Origin: Dendrophyllia cribrosa
Lineage: Eukaryota > Cnidaria > Anthozoa > Scleractinia > Dendrophylliidae
DNA: 64,000 nucleotides
NCBI GenBank assembly: GCA_024195265.1
Contig: JAJLRJ010000011.1
Span: 19,278,927 to 19,342,926, forward strand
Reading direction: 5' to 3'
Part shown: positions 55,638-63,798 of the stretch, piece by piece
How the letters are laid out: every line of letters starts with the position of its first letter
How positions within the stretch are numbered: position 1 is the stretch's first letter
Made by a program: the position numbers and the translations under genes
Notes under the pieces: model-generated
Told to the model about the DNA's origin: nothing
The model's database searches: none
Seen by the model: the letters and a program-made list of their open reading frames with translations, nothing else

Positions 55638-58019
55638 ATGGCCAAACCCTGGGAAATGGACGATGATTTTTTGCTGTTTCTGAATAGTGGGGATGTGGGC
55701 ACGGAACCCCTCGAACCCGGAGAGACCACCGTGCGCAGTGCGTTCCGACAACGGTTGGAGATTCCATTGACGCTCACCGACCAGTGGCAAGTTGCCCTTT
55801 TGAAACTGTTGTACACCAATTCTTACGGGAACACCGTGTTGAAATCGTCGCAGGATTACCATGTGCGTGTGGGGAGCTCGGATGGATCGGTTCCCACTCG
55901 ATCAATGGCGCTGACTTCGCACAAACACTTCACGCACGCGGCAGAATTGCTTGGCGATTTGGTGCAGAAGATGGGATGGTATGTGATACCTACCTTGTCG
56001 GGCGGTCAACATCATTACGGACAACTCCACATGGAATCTCCTGGCACCACGGACGAAAATTTTCCCACAAATCCCAAACTGGATCTGTTTCGTCCCGACC
56101 TGGTGCGTGAATTTTTGCAAAGGATCGAAAACACTTATCGCGTGAAACAAGTCGCACTCCCTACGCGCTTCAATCTGATCGAATATTACCTAGGATTCGC
56201 CCTCCTGAAACTCATGGGTTTAAAGAGGGATTACATCTGGTTAACTAGATCTAGTCCATCCAGACCCAAGACGCATTATTCACTCCATCTGTGGGCGCAG
56301 GGTCAGTACAATCTAGGGGAATCGTTGGCTCTGTTGATGGGATTTTTGGAGCCCGATCCAGATCGGCCGGGCCAGACGCGCATTGTGGCTCACAACACCG
56401 TCTACGCGGACACGGGAGAAGGTACGCAAGCCGATTGGGTGGTTAGTCGTTTGGATACGCATCACTTTGGCATCGAGACGGAAGATTTTCTGTTGGGAGG
56501 CGTACGCATCAAACTCAACACTGCCGTCGAGCGGTTGCACTACACGTTTGGCAAAAGAGCCGTCTTTGACATGGGGGCTTGGGTGCGCGACCCGTCTCCC
56601 TTGTTACCCTACGCGCGACAATCCCCCGTGACGGTGGTCACTACGGAACCCGGCAAGTGGTTTCTGCAGGCCCGAGAAGGGGTCAACGTCGATTTCAAAA
56701 ATGGTCTGGAGACAGTGATGGGTACCCCACAACTCAAAGCTCCTTCTCGGGTTAAGGGATTCGGGGCCTGGTTGGCTTTGCCCAGTTTGGAGACATCCCT
56801 GACCCAAACAAACACCCACTTGTCTGACGTGGACCTCACGCGATGCAATACCGAAGTAGATGTAGTGGAATTTAGCCCCGTGGGCGACAGACAACGCCGA
56901 TTGCTGGCCACTCTTCCCCTCTCACCTAGCAGCGATTACGGTCTCACGGTCGAATACGACCCGCAGCATTTGGATTTCAGACCGTTGGCAGGACCCACGC
57001 AAAATCTGAGCGAGTTGAGAGTGCATTTAAGAAACGCTGAAGGTTTGGGTATACCATTTTACACGGGTCTCACCGGTGTTTGGTTGTACTTTCGCAAAGG
57101 AGGAACGAAAAACACACAACCCTTGCAATCGGCCGGCATGAGTTTTGCTGGGGGGCGTCGAGTGACTTTGGAAAGTGACGATCAGAAGGACCTCTTCCCG
57201 AACAACACCCCATCGCGTTTCAGGTTGAGATTACCTGAACAGTGGACCTTGGATGCCACATGGGAAGTGGCTCTGGTGCAATTGTTGATGCCTCACACGT
57301 TTCACAACGTTCAAGATCGCCAGATACAGTGTTCTGTCAACTACCCGTCCGGCAAACAAGATATTTTTTTGGCGGGCGGGCTCTACGTGACCTTGACAGA
57401 TGTTGTGTTGGCCCTTCATCAAGCCATCGAAACGGAGACACCCGTTTCAGATGCTGGCACGACCGCTCGTGTCCAACTGCAGTTGGATGAGAAAGGATTT
57501 TACCAGTGGACCTTCCCCACGAATGATTTTTCGCTGTACTTACCCAGCTGGTTGGCTCGAGTTTTAGGATATCTTGATTGGGAATCGTGGACGGTCCCGT
57601 TTTACTACAAGTCCGACGTGCGTCATCCCACAGTGGAAATCACCAGCACGGACACCCAGACTGGGCGCCCGACCGAAGTGGAAATCACACGCTCGCATAC
57701 CATGGCCTTACCGGCCGATCATCGCGTGTGGAGTTTTGTCTCCCCTAACTCTTTCCAGAACGTCTACGTGCATTGCAACGTGGCCGAACCCGTGTACGTG
57801 GGATCGCAGATGGCCAAGGTGGTCTTAATCCATGGCGTCAACCCTCAGAAGGGGGTCTTGGAGGACGTGCCCATTCCACACTTGATCTTTTCGCGATTGA
57901 GTCATTTCACTTTTCGAGACCTCGAAATCGATATAAGAGACAACTTAGGTCGTCCCATCCCATTTCAAGGAGGAAACGTCACAGCTGCTCTGTATTTCCG
58001 ACAACGTAAATTGCCTTAA
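55638..58019 (+). CDS. Large virion structural protein with duplicated domain (minor capsid/penton-like candidate)
   Basis: 793 aa, no signal peptide or membrane span. A motif at residues ~35-68 (FRQRLEIPLTLTDQWQVALL, then KLLYTNSYGNTV) recurs at ~526-558 (FRLRLPEQWTLDATWEVALV, then QLLMPHTFHNV). Each is followed by a helix of DVVLALHQAIE type. The C terminus (LSHFTFRDLEIDIRDNLGRP, IPFQGGNVTAALYFR) is the ending typical of a widespread Polinton protein family near the capsid genes, in which normally only one such unit occurs. The protein therefore looks like two units fused or tandemly duplicated. By family context it is a virion component, probably minor capsid or vertex; this is inference. 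It is likely translated from the integrase transcript. Confidence 0.82.
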   Translation: MAKPWEMDDDFLLFLNSGDVGTEPLEPGETTVRSAFRQRLEIPLTLTDQWQVALLKLLYTNSYGNTVLKSSQDYHVRVGSSDGSVPTRSMALTSHKHFTHAAELLGDLVQKMGWYVIPTLSGGQHHYGQLHMESPGTTDENFPTNPKLDLFRPDLVREFLQRIENTYRVKQVALPTRFNLIEYYLGFALLKLMGLKRDYIWLTRSSPSRPKTHYSLHLWAQGQYNLGESLALLMGFLEPDPDRPGQTRIVAHNTVYADTGEGTQADWVVSRLDTHHFGIETEDFLLGGVRIKLNTAVERLHYTFGKRAVFDMGAWVRDPSPLLPYARQSPVTVVTTEPGKWFLQAREGVNVDFKNGLETVMGTPQLKAPSRVKGFGAWLALPSLETSLTQTNTHLSDVDLTRCNTEVDVVEFSPVGDRQRRLLATLPLSPSSDYGLTVEYDPQHLDFRPLAGPTQNLSELRVHLRNAEGLGIPFYTGLTGVWLYFRKGGTKNTQPLQSAGMSFAGGRRVTLESDDQKDLFPNNTPSRFRLRLPEQWTLDATWEVALVQLLMPHTFHNVQDRQIQCSVNYPSGKQDIFLAGGLYVTLTDVVLALHQAIETETPVSDAGTTARVQLQLDEKGFYQWTFPTNDFSLYLPSWLARVLGYLDWESWTVPFYYKSDVRHPTVEITSTDTQTGRPTEVEITRSHTMALPADHRVWSFVSPNSFQNVYVHCNVAEPVYVGSQMAKVVLIHGVNPQKGVLEDVPIPHLIFSRLSHFTFRDLEIDIRDNLGRPIPFQGGNVTAALYFRQRKLP

Positions 58020-58034
58020 AAAAAAAAAGTGCCA

Positions 58035-58685
58035 ATGCGTCGCACGTTTTTGAGATCGCAATGGATCCAAGTAGGTGGTGGTGATGGTTACAATCAAGGC
58101 CTGCCTCCGTATCAAGAAGGGGGTTTTTGGGGCACGCTGGCAGGTCCTGCAGTGAGTTATCTGGGTAATTTAGCGGCCAACGCGGGATACGAAACAGCCT
58201 GTCGAGCCGCCCGCAAATTTTACAAAAGTCATTGTCGGAAGAAGGAGGAGGAGGAAGAGGAAGAGGAGGAGGAGGAACCGCCCCGCAAGAAAAAGACAAA
58301 GACAAAACGAGAACTGCCCCGCAAGAAAAAAAAGAAAAAGATGCAACGAGGAGGAAGAGGAGACAAGTACGACGGTGGGACGGCCGATTATCAGGAAGGA
58401 GGACTGGTCTTACCTTTCTCCGAAATGACGTACGAGCAACTGTTGAGAGCGCAGAGGGGTTTTGGGAAGCAGCGATCTCGACAACGAACCCCTCGTCGAC
58501 CTCGCAACATCACAGCCGCGAGTTTGGATGAAAATCTCTATCGGCGTCTGGGAGGGAGACCCATCGGGGTGTTGCCCAATGCTATTCCTGGCTTTCAGGT
58601 GGGCATGGGAGAGAATCGAGAGAGAGTAAGAGGAAAAAAACGTAGACGAACGGGTCACGGTGATTGTTTCAACGAGCTCCTATAA
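58035..58685 (+). CDS. Small basic virion-like protein with poly-Glu/poly-Lys tract
   Basis: 216 aa from ATG 58035, 15 bp after the upstream stop. The N-terminal half has a Gly/Ala-rich amphipathic segment (GGFWGTLAGPAVSYLGNLAA), then a run of about 12 Glu and stretches of Lys, then an Arg-rich C terminus. Q-x-G-G sites occur at IQVGG, YQEGG (twice) and MQRGG, spaced so that cleavage would release an amphipathic peptide, an acidic/basic linker and a basic tail. This resembles adenovirus precursor proteins such as pVI or pVII in general character only. The stop codon TAA is part of the next gene's TATA box. Confidence 0.75.
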   Translation: MRRTFLRSQWIQVGGGDGYNQGLPPYQEGGFWGTLAGPAVSYLGNLAANAGYETACRAARKFYKSHCRKKEEEEEEEEEEEPPRKKKTKTKRELPRKKKKKKMQRGGRGDKYDGGTADYQEGGLVLPFSEMTYEQLLRAQRGFGKQRSRQRTPRRPRNITAASLDENLYRRLGGRPIGVLPNAIPGFQVGMGENRERVRGKKRRRTGHGDCFNELL

Positions 58686-58690
58686 AAAGG
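58681..58690 (+). promoter_or_regulatory. TATA box for the major capsid gene
   Basis: TATAAAAAGG overlaps the stop codon of the preceding gene and lies 55 bp before ATG 58736. Confidence 0.75.
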
Positions 58691-58735
58691 AGCATCCACG
58701 GGTGGTCGACCATTTGACTAGACGTCACCGTCAGC

Positions 58736-60163
58736 ATGTCACAAGGGTCAGATGACACAGACAACAACAACAACAACAACAACGGTGGGATCATCGTGCA
58801 GGCCGATCAGGGTCTTTACAATTATCGCCCTCCGCGAGAAATTGATGCCACAGAATACAAATGGCACTTTGAAGATGTGAAATCTCAGACCACTTCGTCA
58901 AACCCTCTCCAGTTTCGTTTGGCCGATCGACCTTACCACTTCTGCCCCAGCGAGATCGAACTGCATCTTAAAGTGTACTTCAAACTGGGCTCTACAAAAG
59001 CACCCTTGAATGACTTCACCACCAACCAAGCTATTGTAGGCCCAGTGAACAATTTTGGGTACAGTTGTATCCGTCAAGTTCGTTGTCGAGTGAACAACAA
59101 CGAAACTGAGTCCACGGCTGGGGTGAATTTGGCATACCGAGAATATTTCAAGACCTTGTTGGAAGCAGATCCCTGGGACGAAGCCAGCCGCCTCAAGCGA
59201 CAAGGATGGTACAAAGATAGCGCAGGACAGATGGATAAATGGGGAGGCCTAGCCACTCATAATCCTGGAGGGGTTCAACGACAAAAGATCTGTGTCAATG
59301 GCACGGGCAAGTTTGAATTCAACGTGTGCCCTTTGCCTTGTAATTTTTGCCAGATAGAACAGAACGTCCCACCCAACACCAGAGTAGAATTTGAGATCGA
59401 GTTCAATGACCCCAAGTTCTGTTTGATGTCCATGGCCCTGGACAAGTCCACTGCAGCTGGGGCTGTGAACAACACGGCTAGTTTTGAAGTCTTGGCCCAA
59501 GAGTGTTTTCTCCGTGTGTTTTATCGCGTTCCCAATGATATCATCATGAAGTACATGGAAGAACAAGTGGAAAAGACCACGGTGGCCAACCCCCTCTCCT
59601 TCCCCTTCAGGCGCATGCGATGCGAGAACAGGTACATTCCAACAGGCGTCAGCCAAGTGGAGTTCAACGATGTGTTTCAAGGACGTTCCCCGCGCTTGTT
59701 TTGGTTGGTGGTGTTGGAAGATGCGCGTTATCAGGGAGAATTCAATAAAAATCCCTTTGACTTCAAAGCCAATTTTTCAGGATTCAACATCACCAGTGCC
59801 GAGTGCACAGCCAACGGAGTCCCAGTGAACAAAGCCAAAGTGGATCTTACCAACAAATACGAGATCTATGATTTGTTGCTGAATGCCTCAGGCAAAAAGA
59901 GACGCGATGCTTACCTGTTGGATCCCGATACCTTTGAAAAGGGTTTCTACTTTGTACCCTTTGATTTGACGGCTGTCCAAGATGGAGGTGATTCTGTCAC
60001 CCCGCAGTTGCAAATGCTGATCAACGTCAGGCTGGGGTTTTCTACAACGACAGGTGCAGCATTGCAAGCTTTGTTCTTGTACAACACAGATGAGAGTCTG
60101 TTGCAGATTGACAACAGAGGAACCACTCAAGGCCCAGTGCTCTTGTCCGATGCCTTGGTGTGA
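58736..60163 (+). CDS. Major capsid protein, Polinton double-jelly-roll type
   Basis: 475 aa. After an Asn-repeat N terminus it shows a conserved order: PSEIELHLKVYFKLG, VGPVNNFGYSCIRQVRCRVN, AYREYFKTLLEADP and QGWYKDSAGQMD. That order is diagnostic for the Polinton capsid family annotated in many animals as 'F54H12.2-like'. Members form trimeric double-jelly-roll hexons of icosahedral capsids. The length is usual for this family, which is shorter than adenovirus hexon. The frame is complete with no stop or shift. It has its own TATA box, and an AATAAA followed by a 33-A run lies just downstream. Confidence 0.92.
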   Translation: MSQGSDDTDNNNNNNNGGIIVQADQGLYNYRPPREIDATEYKWHFEDVKSQTTSSNPLQFRLADRPYHFCPSEIELHLKVYFKLGSTKAPLNDFTTNQAIVGPVNNFGYSCIRQVRCRVNNNETESTAGVNLAYREYFKTLLEADPWDEASRLKRQGWYKDSAGQMDKWGGLATHNPGGVQRQKICVNGTGKFEFNVCPLPCNFCQIEQNVPPNTRVEFEIEFNDPKFCLMSMALDKSTAAGAVNNTASFEVLAQECFLRVFYRVPNDIIMKYMEEQVEKTTVANPLSFPFRRMRCENRYIPTGVSQVEFNDVFQGRSPRLFWLVVLEDARYQGEFNKNPFDFKANFSGFNITSAECTANGVPVNKAKVDLTNKYEIYDLLLNASGKKRRDAYLLDPDTFEKGFYFVPFDLTAVQDGGDSVTPQLQMLINVRLGFSTTTGAALQALFLYNTDESLLQIDNRGTTQGPVLLSDALV

Positions 60164-60197
60164 AAAGAGCTGGAGAAAACATTATCTTTTTGTAACA

Positions 60198-60236
<39 letters not shown>

Positions 60237-60389
60237 TCGATAAAAATGTCACTTGCCTATTTCATGAACTTTAGATGCCTTGTTTGAAAAGAGCTTTTTT
60301 GTAACAAGAAAAAAAAAAAAGTTTAATAAAAATGTTTTATCTTTTTTGGTGATGTTTGTGTGTGTCACTCTCCTGTTCCTCGGGCCCCC
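60164..60389. other. Capsid gene 3' region: duplicated tail with A runs
   Basis: TGAAAAGAGC ... TTTTTGTAACAA followed by a long A run occurs twice: at 60162-60232 (33 A, overlapping AATAAA) and at 60284-60330 (12 A, then AATAAA at 60324). This looks like a duplicated poly(A)-signal region. The 128-codon frame entering here is non-coding until ATG 60430. Confidence 0.6.
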
Positions 60390-60400
60390 TATAAAAAAGG
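60390..60400 (+). promoter_or_regulatory. TATA box for the 78-aa gene
   Basis: TATAAAAAAGG, 40 bp before ATG 60430. This position decides the start: an upstream in-frame ATG at 60280 would lie before the promoter. Confidence 0.75.
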
Positions 60401-60429
60401 GCACAAGTCCTCCTTGGTCAGTTTTGAAA

Positions 60430-60666
60430 ATGCCTTGCAGAAAGAAAAGAAGAAGAGTATCTCGCAAAAAGAGGTACCACAGAGGGGGTGCTAGGTTCGT
60501 GAGACGACCCACCCTGCAGGATAAAATAGCCGAGGGAGCCAGTATGTTTTTATCAGGACCTGCCCCTTCGTTTGCTACGGCTGGCTTGTTCCTGGGCAAG
60601 CAAGCATTTAAAGGCATAAAAGACAACGTGGAGCATTTTTCAAAGGCCAAAAAGCGGCGGAGATAA
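60430..60666 (+). CDS. Small basic virion-like protein, 78 aa
   Basis: It begins PCRKKRRRVSRKKRYHRGG and ends SKAKKRRR, with one Gly/Ala/Phe hydrophobic segment in the middle (IAEGASMFLSGPAPSFATAG). The Arg/Lys-rich ends suit DNA condensation; the centre could insert into membrane. HRGG near residue 20 is a variant of the Q-x-G-G site. It is similar in style to adenovirus mu/pX but without demonstrable homology. Confidence 0.65.
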   Translation: MPCRKKRRRVSRKKRYHRGGARFVRRPTLQDKIAEGASMFLSGPAPSFATAGLFLGKQAFKGIKDNVEHFSKAKKRRR

Positions 60667-60701
60667 TAAAAAAAGATCCACCTTGTCAAAAAAAAAAAAA
60701 G

Positions 60702-61013
60702 ATGGTCAAGCCATCCTGTGCCAGACGAGACAGCGCCCAAAGACGAAGAAATCGTCGGATGACAAGGCAGGGAGGTATTCAACGAGGAGGTTTCGTCCCC
60801 ATTGTGGTGGATTTTAAGAAAGGGATCCAAGTGACACGGGACGCCATCGAAGCCATGCAACAACCCATCGACCACGACAAGGCCCGACGAAACGTGAACA
60901 GGTACAAAGCCGAGTATGCGTCTTATAAAAGACGCGGTGGAAACAAAGGGTTCACGCGTTGGGCCCGCGACAAAGGTTACGCCAAAAAAAGTGATGCCTG
61001 TTGCCTGCAGTAA
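60702..61013 (+). CDS. Small basic protein, 103 aa
   Basis: Arg-rich N terminus, then GGIQRGGFVPIVVDFKKGIQ with an I-Q-R-G-G candidate cleavage site at residues 26-30, then a charged helical part (HDKARRNVNRYKAEYASYKR). No hydrophobic span. Its stop is 2 bp from the protease ATG. TATAAAAG at 60924 inside the gene is placed to serve the protease. Confidence 0.65.
   Translation: MVKPSCARRDSAQRRRNRRMTRQGGIQRGGFVPIVVDFKKGIQVTRDAIEAMQQPIDHDKARRNVNRYKAEYASYKRRGGNKGFTRWARDKGYAKKSDACCLQ
60924..60931 (+). promoter_or_regulatory. Possible TATA box for the protease gene
   Basis: TATAAAAG within the preceding coding sequence, 92 bp before ATG 61016. It may be chance, as it encodes Tyr-Lys-Arg. Confidence 0.4.
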
Positions 61014-61015
61014 AA

Positions 61016-61567
61016 ATGCATGACACGTTGCAATTGCGAAAAGCGTGTCGAGGCGATGACAACATTTCAAAATACTTTTGGGACGTGTTTGGTGCGGATG
61101 AAGGAGCCTGTCAACCCGTCGAGTACCCCAAGTGCGCCATATGGAACACGGACCCCATACGCTTACCCGGCCAACATTGGATAGCGGTGTTTTGGGCGAG
61201 TCAAGACCACGGAGAATTCTTTGATAGTTACGCGCGAGCGCCATCCTTCTACAACGCAGCGTGGCGTTGTTTCGACCTTTTCCGTCACATTCCACAAGAG
61301 CTACAAGGAACCAACACCGATGTGTGCGGAGATTATTGTTTGTACTACTTATTTCATCGTTGCCGCGGCAAACCCATGACCCAAATTGTTCGACCCTTCT
61401 CATACACGGATCGTGTCTACAACGATACGGCCGTGGTGGAACGAGTACGGGAAGAATTCCCGAGTTTACAACACCAACACCTGGCAGGGGGACTGTATGA
61501 TGAGGATGGACGCCCCAACCAGATGTGTCGGATCAAACGGTTGAATCTTTGCAAAAGAAAGGCATAA
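61016..61567 (+). CDS. Adenain-like maturation cysteine protease
   Basis: 183 aa from ATG 61016, chosen because TAAAAATG follows the upstream stop as at other genes here; a TTG at 61001 is an unlikely start. Catalytic His54 (PGQHWIAVFW), Asp70 (EFFDSYA), Gln97 (ELQG) and Cys104 (DVCGDYC) fall in the C48/C5 order. His54 is at the same number as in adenovirus protease. These enzymes cleave virion precursors at Gly-Gly or Gly-x-Gly sites, fitting the Q-x-G-G motifs of the neighbouring small proteins. Gene order next to capsid and ATPase is typical of Polintons. Confidence 0.9.
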   Translation: MHDTLQLRKACRGDDNISKYFWDVFGADEGACQPVEYPKCAIWNTDPIRLPGQHWIAVFWASQDHGEFFDSYARAPSFYNAAWRCFDLFRHIPQELQGTNTDVCGDYCLYYLFHRCRGKPMTQIVRPFSYTDRVYNDTAVVERVREEFPSLQHQHLAGGLYDEDGRPNQMCRIKRLNLCKRKA

Positions 61568-61571
61568 AAGG
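61562..61571 (+). promoter_or_regulatory. TATA-like box for the ATPase gene
   Basis: GCATAAAAGG overlaps the protease stop codon and lies 47 bp before ATG 61609. Confidence 0.55.
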
Positions 61572-61608
61572 AAGAACGGTGTTTTTTACGGGGTGACAGG
61601 TTAAAAAC

Positions 61609-62316
61609 ATGGAAACGGAAGATGCTCCCTCTTGTTATGATCCGCGTTTCAGGGTCCCGGGTAACATGCAGATCGTGGGTCCTACCTTGAGCGGCAAGAC
61701 AACCTTCTTGTACAAGTTGGTCAAAGATGCTCCGTGCTACTTTCGGGAAGACGACAGATCCCCTTGTTATTTTCAAAAAATCGTGTATTGCTATGGATCA
61801 GCCTGGCAACCGATTTTTAACCAATTCCAAGAGATGGGCGTGCAATTTCACGAGGGCTTGCCAGACAACGTGGAAGCACTCTTTCCACCCGAAACACGTC
61901 CCGGTTTGATCATCATGGACGATCTCATGCACGAAAGCAGCAAGTCACCTCAAGTGACCCAACTGTTGACCAAAGGAACGCATCACTTGGGTCTCTTTGC
62001 AATTTTCCTGTCGCAGAACCTCTTCCATTCGGGCAAGGAACAAGCTGGTCAAAATCGCAATTATCATTACACCGTTCTCTTCAAAAATCCTGCGGATACC
62101 CGTTACATCAAGATGCTGGGCAATCGTTGGTTGGGTGATTCAGAGGCATTTTGGCCCATCTATAAAAGGGCCACAGAGAAACCTTTTGGCTATCTATTGA
62201 CCGACCATCATCCTCGAACCGACGACGCCATTCGTTTTCGTACCCATCTCTTGATAGACGATCCCGAACCTCTTACCGTGTTGCAACCCGCTCAAAAGAG
62301 AAGACACAAAACGTGA
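61609..62316 (+). CDS. FtsK/HerA-type genome-packaging ATPase
   Basis: 235 aa. Walker A is GPTLSGKTT at 24-32, Walker B LIIMDD at 100-105, and the polar sensor motif FLSQN follows at 133-137. This trio and the short length match the A32/Polinton packaging ATPases that pump DNA into preformed capsids. No domain is missing. It is followed after 5 bp by the next ATG. Confidence 0.93.
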   Translation: METEDAPSCYDPRFRVPGNMQIVGPTLSGKTTFLYKLVKDAPCYFREDDRSPCYFQKIVYCYGSAWQPIFNQFQEMGVQFHEGLPDNVEALFPPETRPGLIIMDDLMHESSKSPQVTQLLTKGTHHLGLFAIFLSQNLFHSGKEQAGQNRNYHYTVLFKNPADTRYIKMLGNRWLGDSEAFWPIYKRATEKPFGYLLTDHHPRTDDAIRFRTHLLIDDPEPLTVLQPAQKRRHKT

Positions 62317-62321
62317 GAAAA

Positions 62322-62738
62322 ATGTCTTCCCGTCGTCGAGATTGGAGAAGACAGCGAGGACGAGGCATGTTGGAGGATTTTAGCAAATCTCGCGCCACCC
62401 GCACCAATCAGATCAGAGCGCGATGGAATAAGGAGAGAGCCAACATGCATCGACGCTTGCAAAACGAAAGTGGTAAATTGCGAGAAGGTGCCCGTCACCT
62501 CCAGTGGATGTTGGAAAACCCCAACCCCAATCTGGGTGAAAGGATCATGGAGAAGGGACGACAAACCCAATTCAAAGCCAAGAATGCTTTCAAACCAGGC
62601 ATCAAACGCCCCAAACTCAAAGCAGGAACGAAACGAGCTCTGGCAGCTGGGGCGATGGGAGGTGTCTTGGCCCCCATAGTGGGAACTTTAATCGCCAAAG
62701 CTATAAAAAAGACGAAGACGAAGAAGAAGAAATCATAA
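62322..62738 (+). CDS. Small basic protein with C-terminal hydrophobic segment, 138 aa
   Basis: The start is ATG 62322, 5 bp after the ATPase stop. Arg-rich N terminus (SSRRRDWRRQRGRG), helical middle, then ALAAGAMGGVLAPIVGTLIA (residues ~105-124) followed by a Lys-rich tail. The hydrophobic-plus-basic end is shared with the 194-aa product at 62753. TATAAAAGGG at 62161 is 161 bp away, so it is probably co-transcribed with the ATPase. Confidence 0.68.
   Translation: MSSRRRDWRRQRGRGMLEDFSKSRATRTNQIRARWNKERANMHRRLQNESGKLREGARHLQWMLENPNPNLGERIMEKGRQTQFKAKNAFKPGIKRPKLKAGTKRALAAGAMGGVLAPIVGTLIAKAIKKTKTKKKKS
62702..62710 (+). promoter_or_regulatory. TATA box for the 62753 gene
   Basis: TATAAAAAA within the end of the preceding gene, 51 bp before ATG 62753. 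Confidence 0.5.
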
Positions 62739-62752
62739 AAAAAAAAACAGTC

Positions 62753-63337
62753 ATGCAGGCCCTCATTGTCATTCCCACCTATGGAACATGGCCCACCATG
62801 CCACGCATCGCTCGAGCGCCTTGGTCGCAAGGCGTTCCTTTTACCCGTTACGTGGTTGGGAAAGGAATACAATTGCAAGATGCTAGCGATCTCACCACGG
62901 GTCGGGCGGCCTGGCAAGCACAGATCCGTCGCAGTCAAAGAGGTCGCGGGATCGATGGCAGCCAGAGATCAAGAGCCATGGCCAAAGCCTATGCCAACCG
63001 ACCCGCTCAGAAGGTCGATCGTTGGGTCAACAGAAAGATGTGGCGCTTGCGAGAAAAGATGACTCCCGAAACCTTAACGGGAAAATTAACAGCAGGTGCT
63101 GCATTAGGAGGAGCTGCAGCGGCCGTGCCAGCAGCGTTTTTGGGTGCCTTAACAGCCAAAGTCTTCACCCAGAAGAAGAAAAAGAAGAAGAAGAAACAAG
63201 AAGGAGGGTTTTTAACGCTGCTAAGCAGTGCTGCCAAAGTGGGATACGAGGTTGGAAAGAGAAAAGATTACAAGCGTATGGGAGCCAAAGGAGCCACGGG
63301 GCATTATAAAGCGCATCGCAAACCCTGGGAAGTTTAA
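62753..63337 (+). CDS. Small basic protein, hydrophobic segment plus cleavable tail, 194 aa
   Basis: The N-terminal 90 residues are polar and basic. A Gly/Ala-rich stretch follows at ~112-136 (LTAGAALGGAAAAVPAAFLG), then nine Lys, then QEGGFLTLLSSAAKVGYEVG near 148-167. The K-run/QEGG junction looks like a precursor site that would free an amphipathic C-terminal peptide. The family is unknown. Confidence 0.7.
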   Translation: MQALIVIPTYGTWPTMPRIARAPWSQGVPFTRYVVGKGIQLQDASDLTTGRAAWQAQIRRSQRGRGIDGSQRSRAMAKAYANRPAQKVDRWVNRKMWRLREKMTPETLTGKLTAGAALGGAAAAVPAAFLGALTAKVFTQKKKKKKKKQEGGFLTLLSSAAKVGYEVGKRKDYKRMGAKGATGHYKAHRKPWEV

Positions 63338-63343
63338 GGAAGG

Positions 63344-63350
63344 TATAAAG
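63344..63350 (+). promoter_or_regulatory. TATA box for the 63384 gene
   Basis: TATAAAG, 40 bp before ATG 63384. Confidence 0.65.
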
Positions 63351-63383
63351 AGAGAGTAGTCCTCATCCGCAAGTACATTCATC

Positions 63384-63743
63384 ATGCCAACCGTTCGCAG
63401 AAAGAAAACAAGACAGCGTGGAAAAGGTTTGGGCGCCGACATGGCCGTGGCCACGGCAGCTCCCATTGTGGCCAATCTCTTAAGTCAAGGGATTGAACAC
63501 GCCATGGACAAAGGACCAGAGGTGTTCGAGAAGGTGACCAAGCGTGGCAAACGTGGCATAAAGTGGCTCTCGAAACGCTTCAACCGTTTGAGAAAAAAGA
63601 AACCTCAGAAGGGCGGTAGAAAAAAAAGAACATCCTTGCCCCGTTGGGCTCAAGAACCTGGTCTGTCCAAACTCGTAGGTCTACCCAATCATTTGCCGTC
63701 ACACGTGCAATTTCAACTTGAAAATTCCACAACCTTGGTGTAG
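63384..63743 (+). CDS. Small basic protein, 119 aa
   Basis: Basic start (VRRKKTRQRGKGLG), then an alanine-rich amphipathic segment (ADMAVATAAPIVANLLSQGI), a Lys/Arg-rich middle with PQKGG near residue 74, and a non-basic C terminus (VGLPNHLPSHVQFQLENSTT). If cut at QKGG the last ~45 residues would be freed. The general plan matches the products at 58035, 60430, 62322 and 62753. Confidence 0.68.
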   Translation: MPTVRRKKTRQRGKGLGADMAVATAAPIVANLLSQGIEHAMDKGPEVFEKVTKRGKRGIKWLSKRFNRLRKKKPQKGGRKKRTSLPRWAQEPGLSKLVGLPNHLPSHVQFQLENSTTLV

Positions 63744-63755
63744 GCAGGCGAAGGA

Positions 63756-63761
63756 TATAAG
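63756..63761 (+). promoter_or_regulatory. TATA box for the last gene
   Basis: TATAAG, 43 bp before ATG 63799. Confidence 0.55.
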
Positions 63762-63798
63762 AAAGGAGGAAACTGCAGGACACACACAGTTTTTTGTG

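Noticed and set aside
60280..60429. N-terminal 50-residue hydrophobic extension of the 78-aa protein
   Set aside because: It reads through an A run and across the TATA box at 60390, so it would precede the promoter.
61001..61015. TTG start for the protease
   Set aside because: It overlaps the upstream gene; ATG 61016 directly after the stop matches the spacing of other genes in the element.
62313..62321. GTG start for the 138-aa protein
   Set aside because: ATG 62322 lies three codons later and follows the ATPase stop in the usual way.
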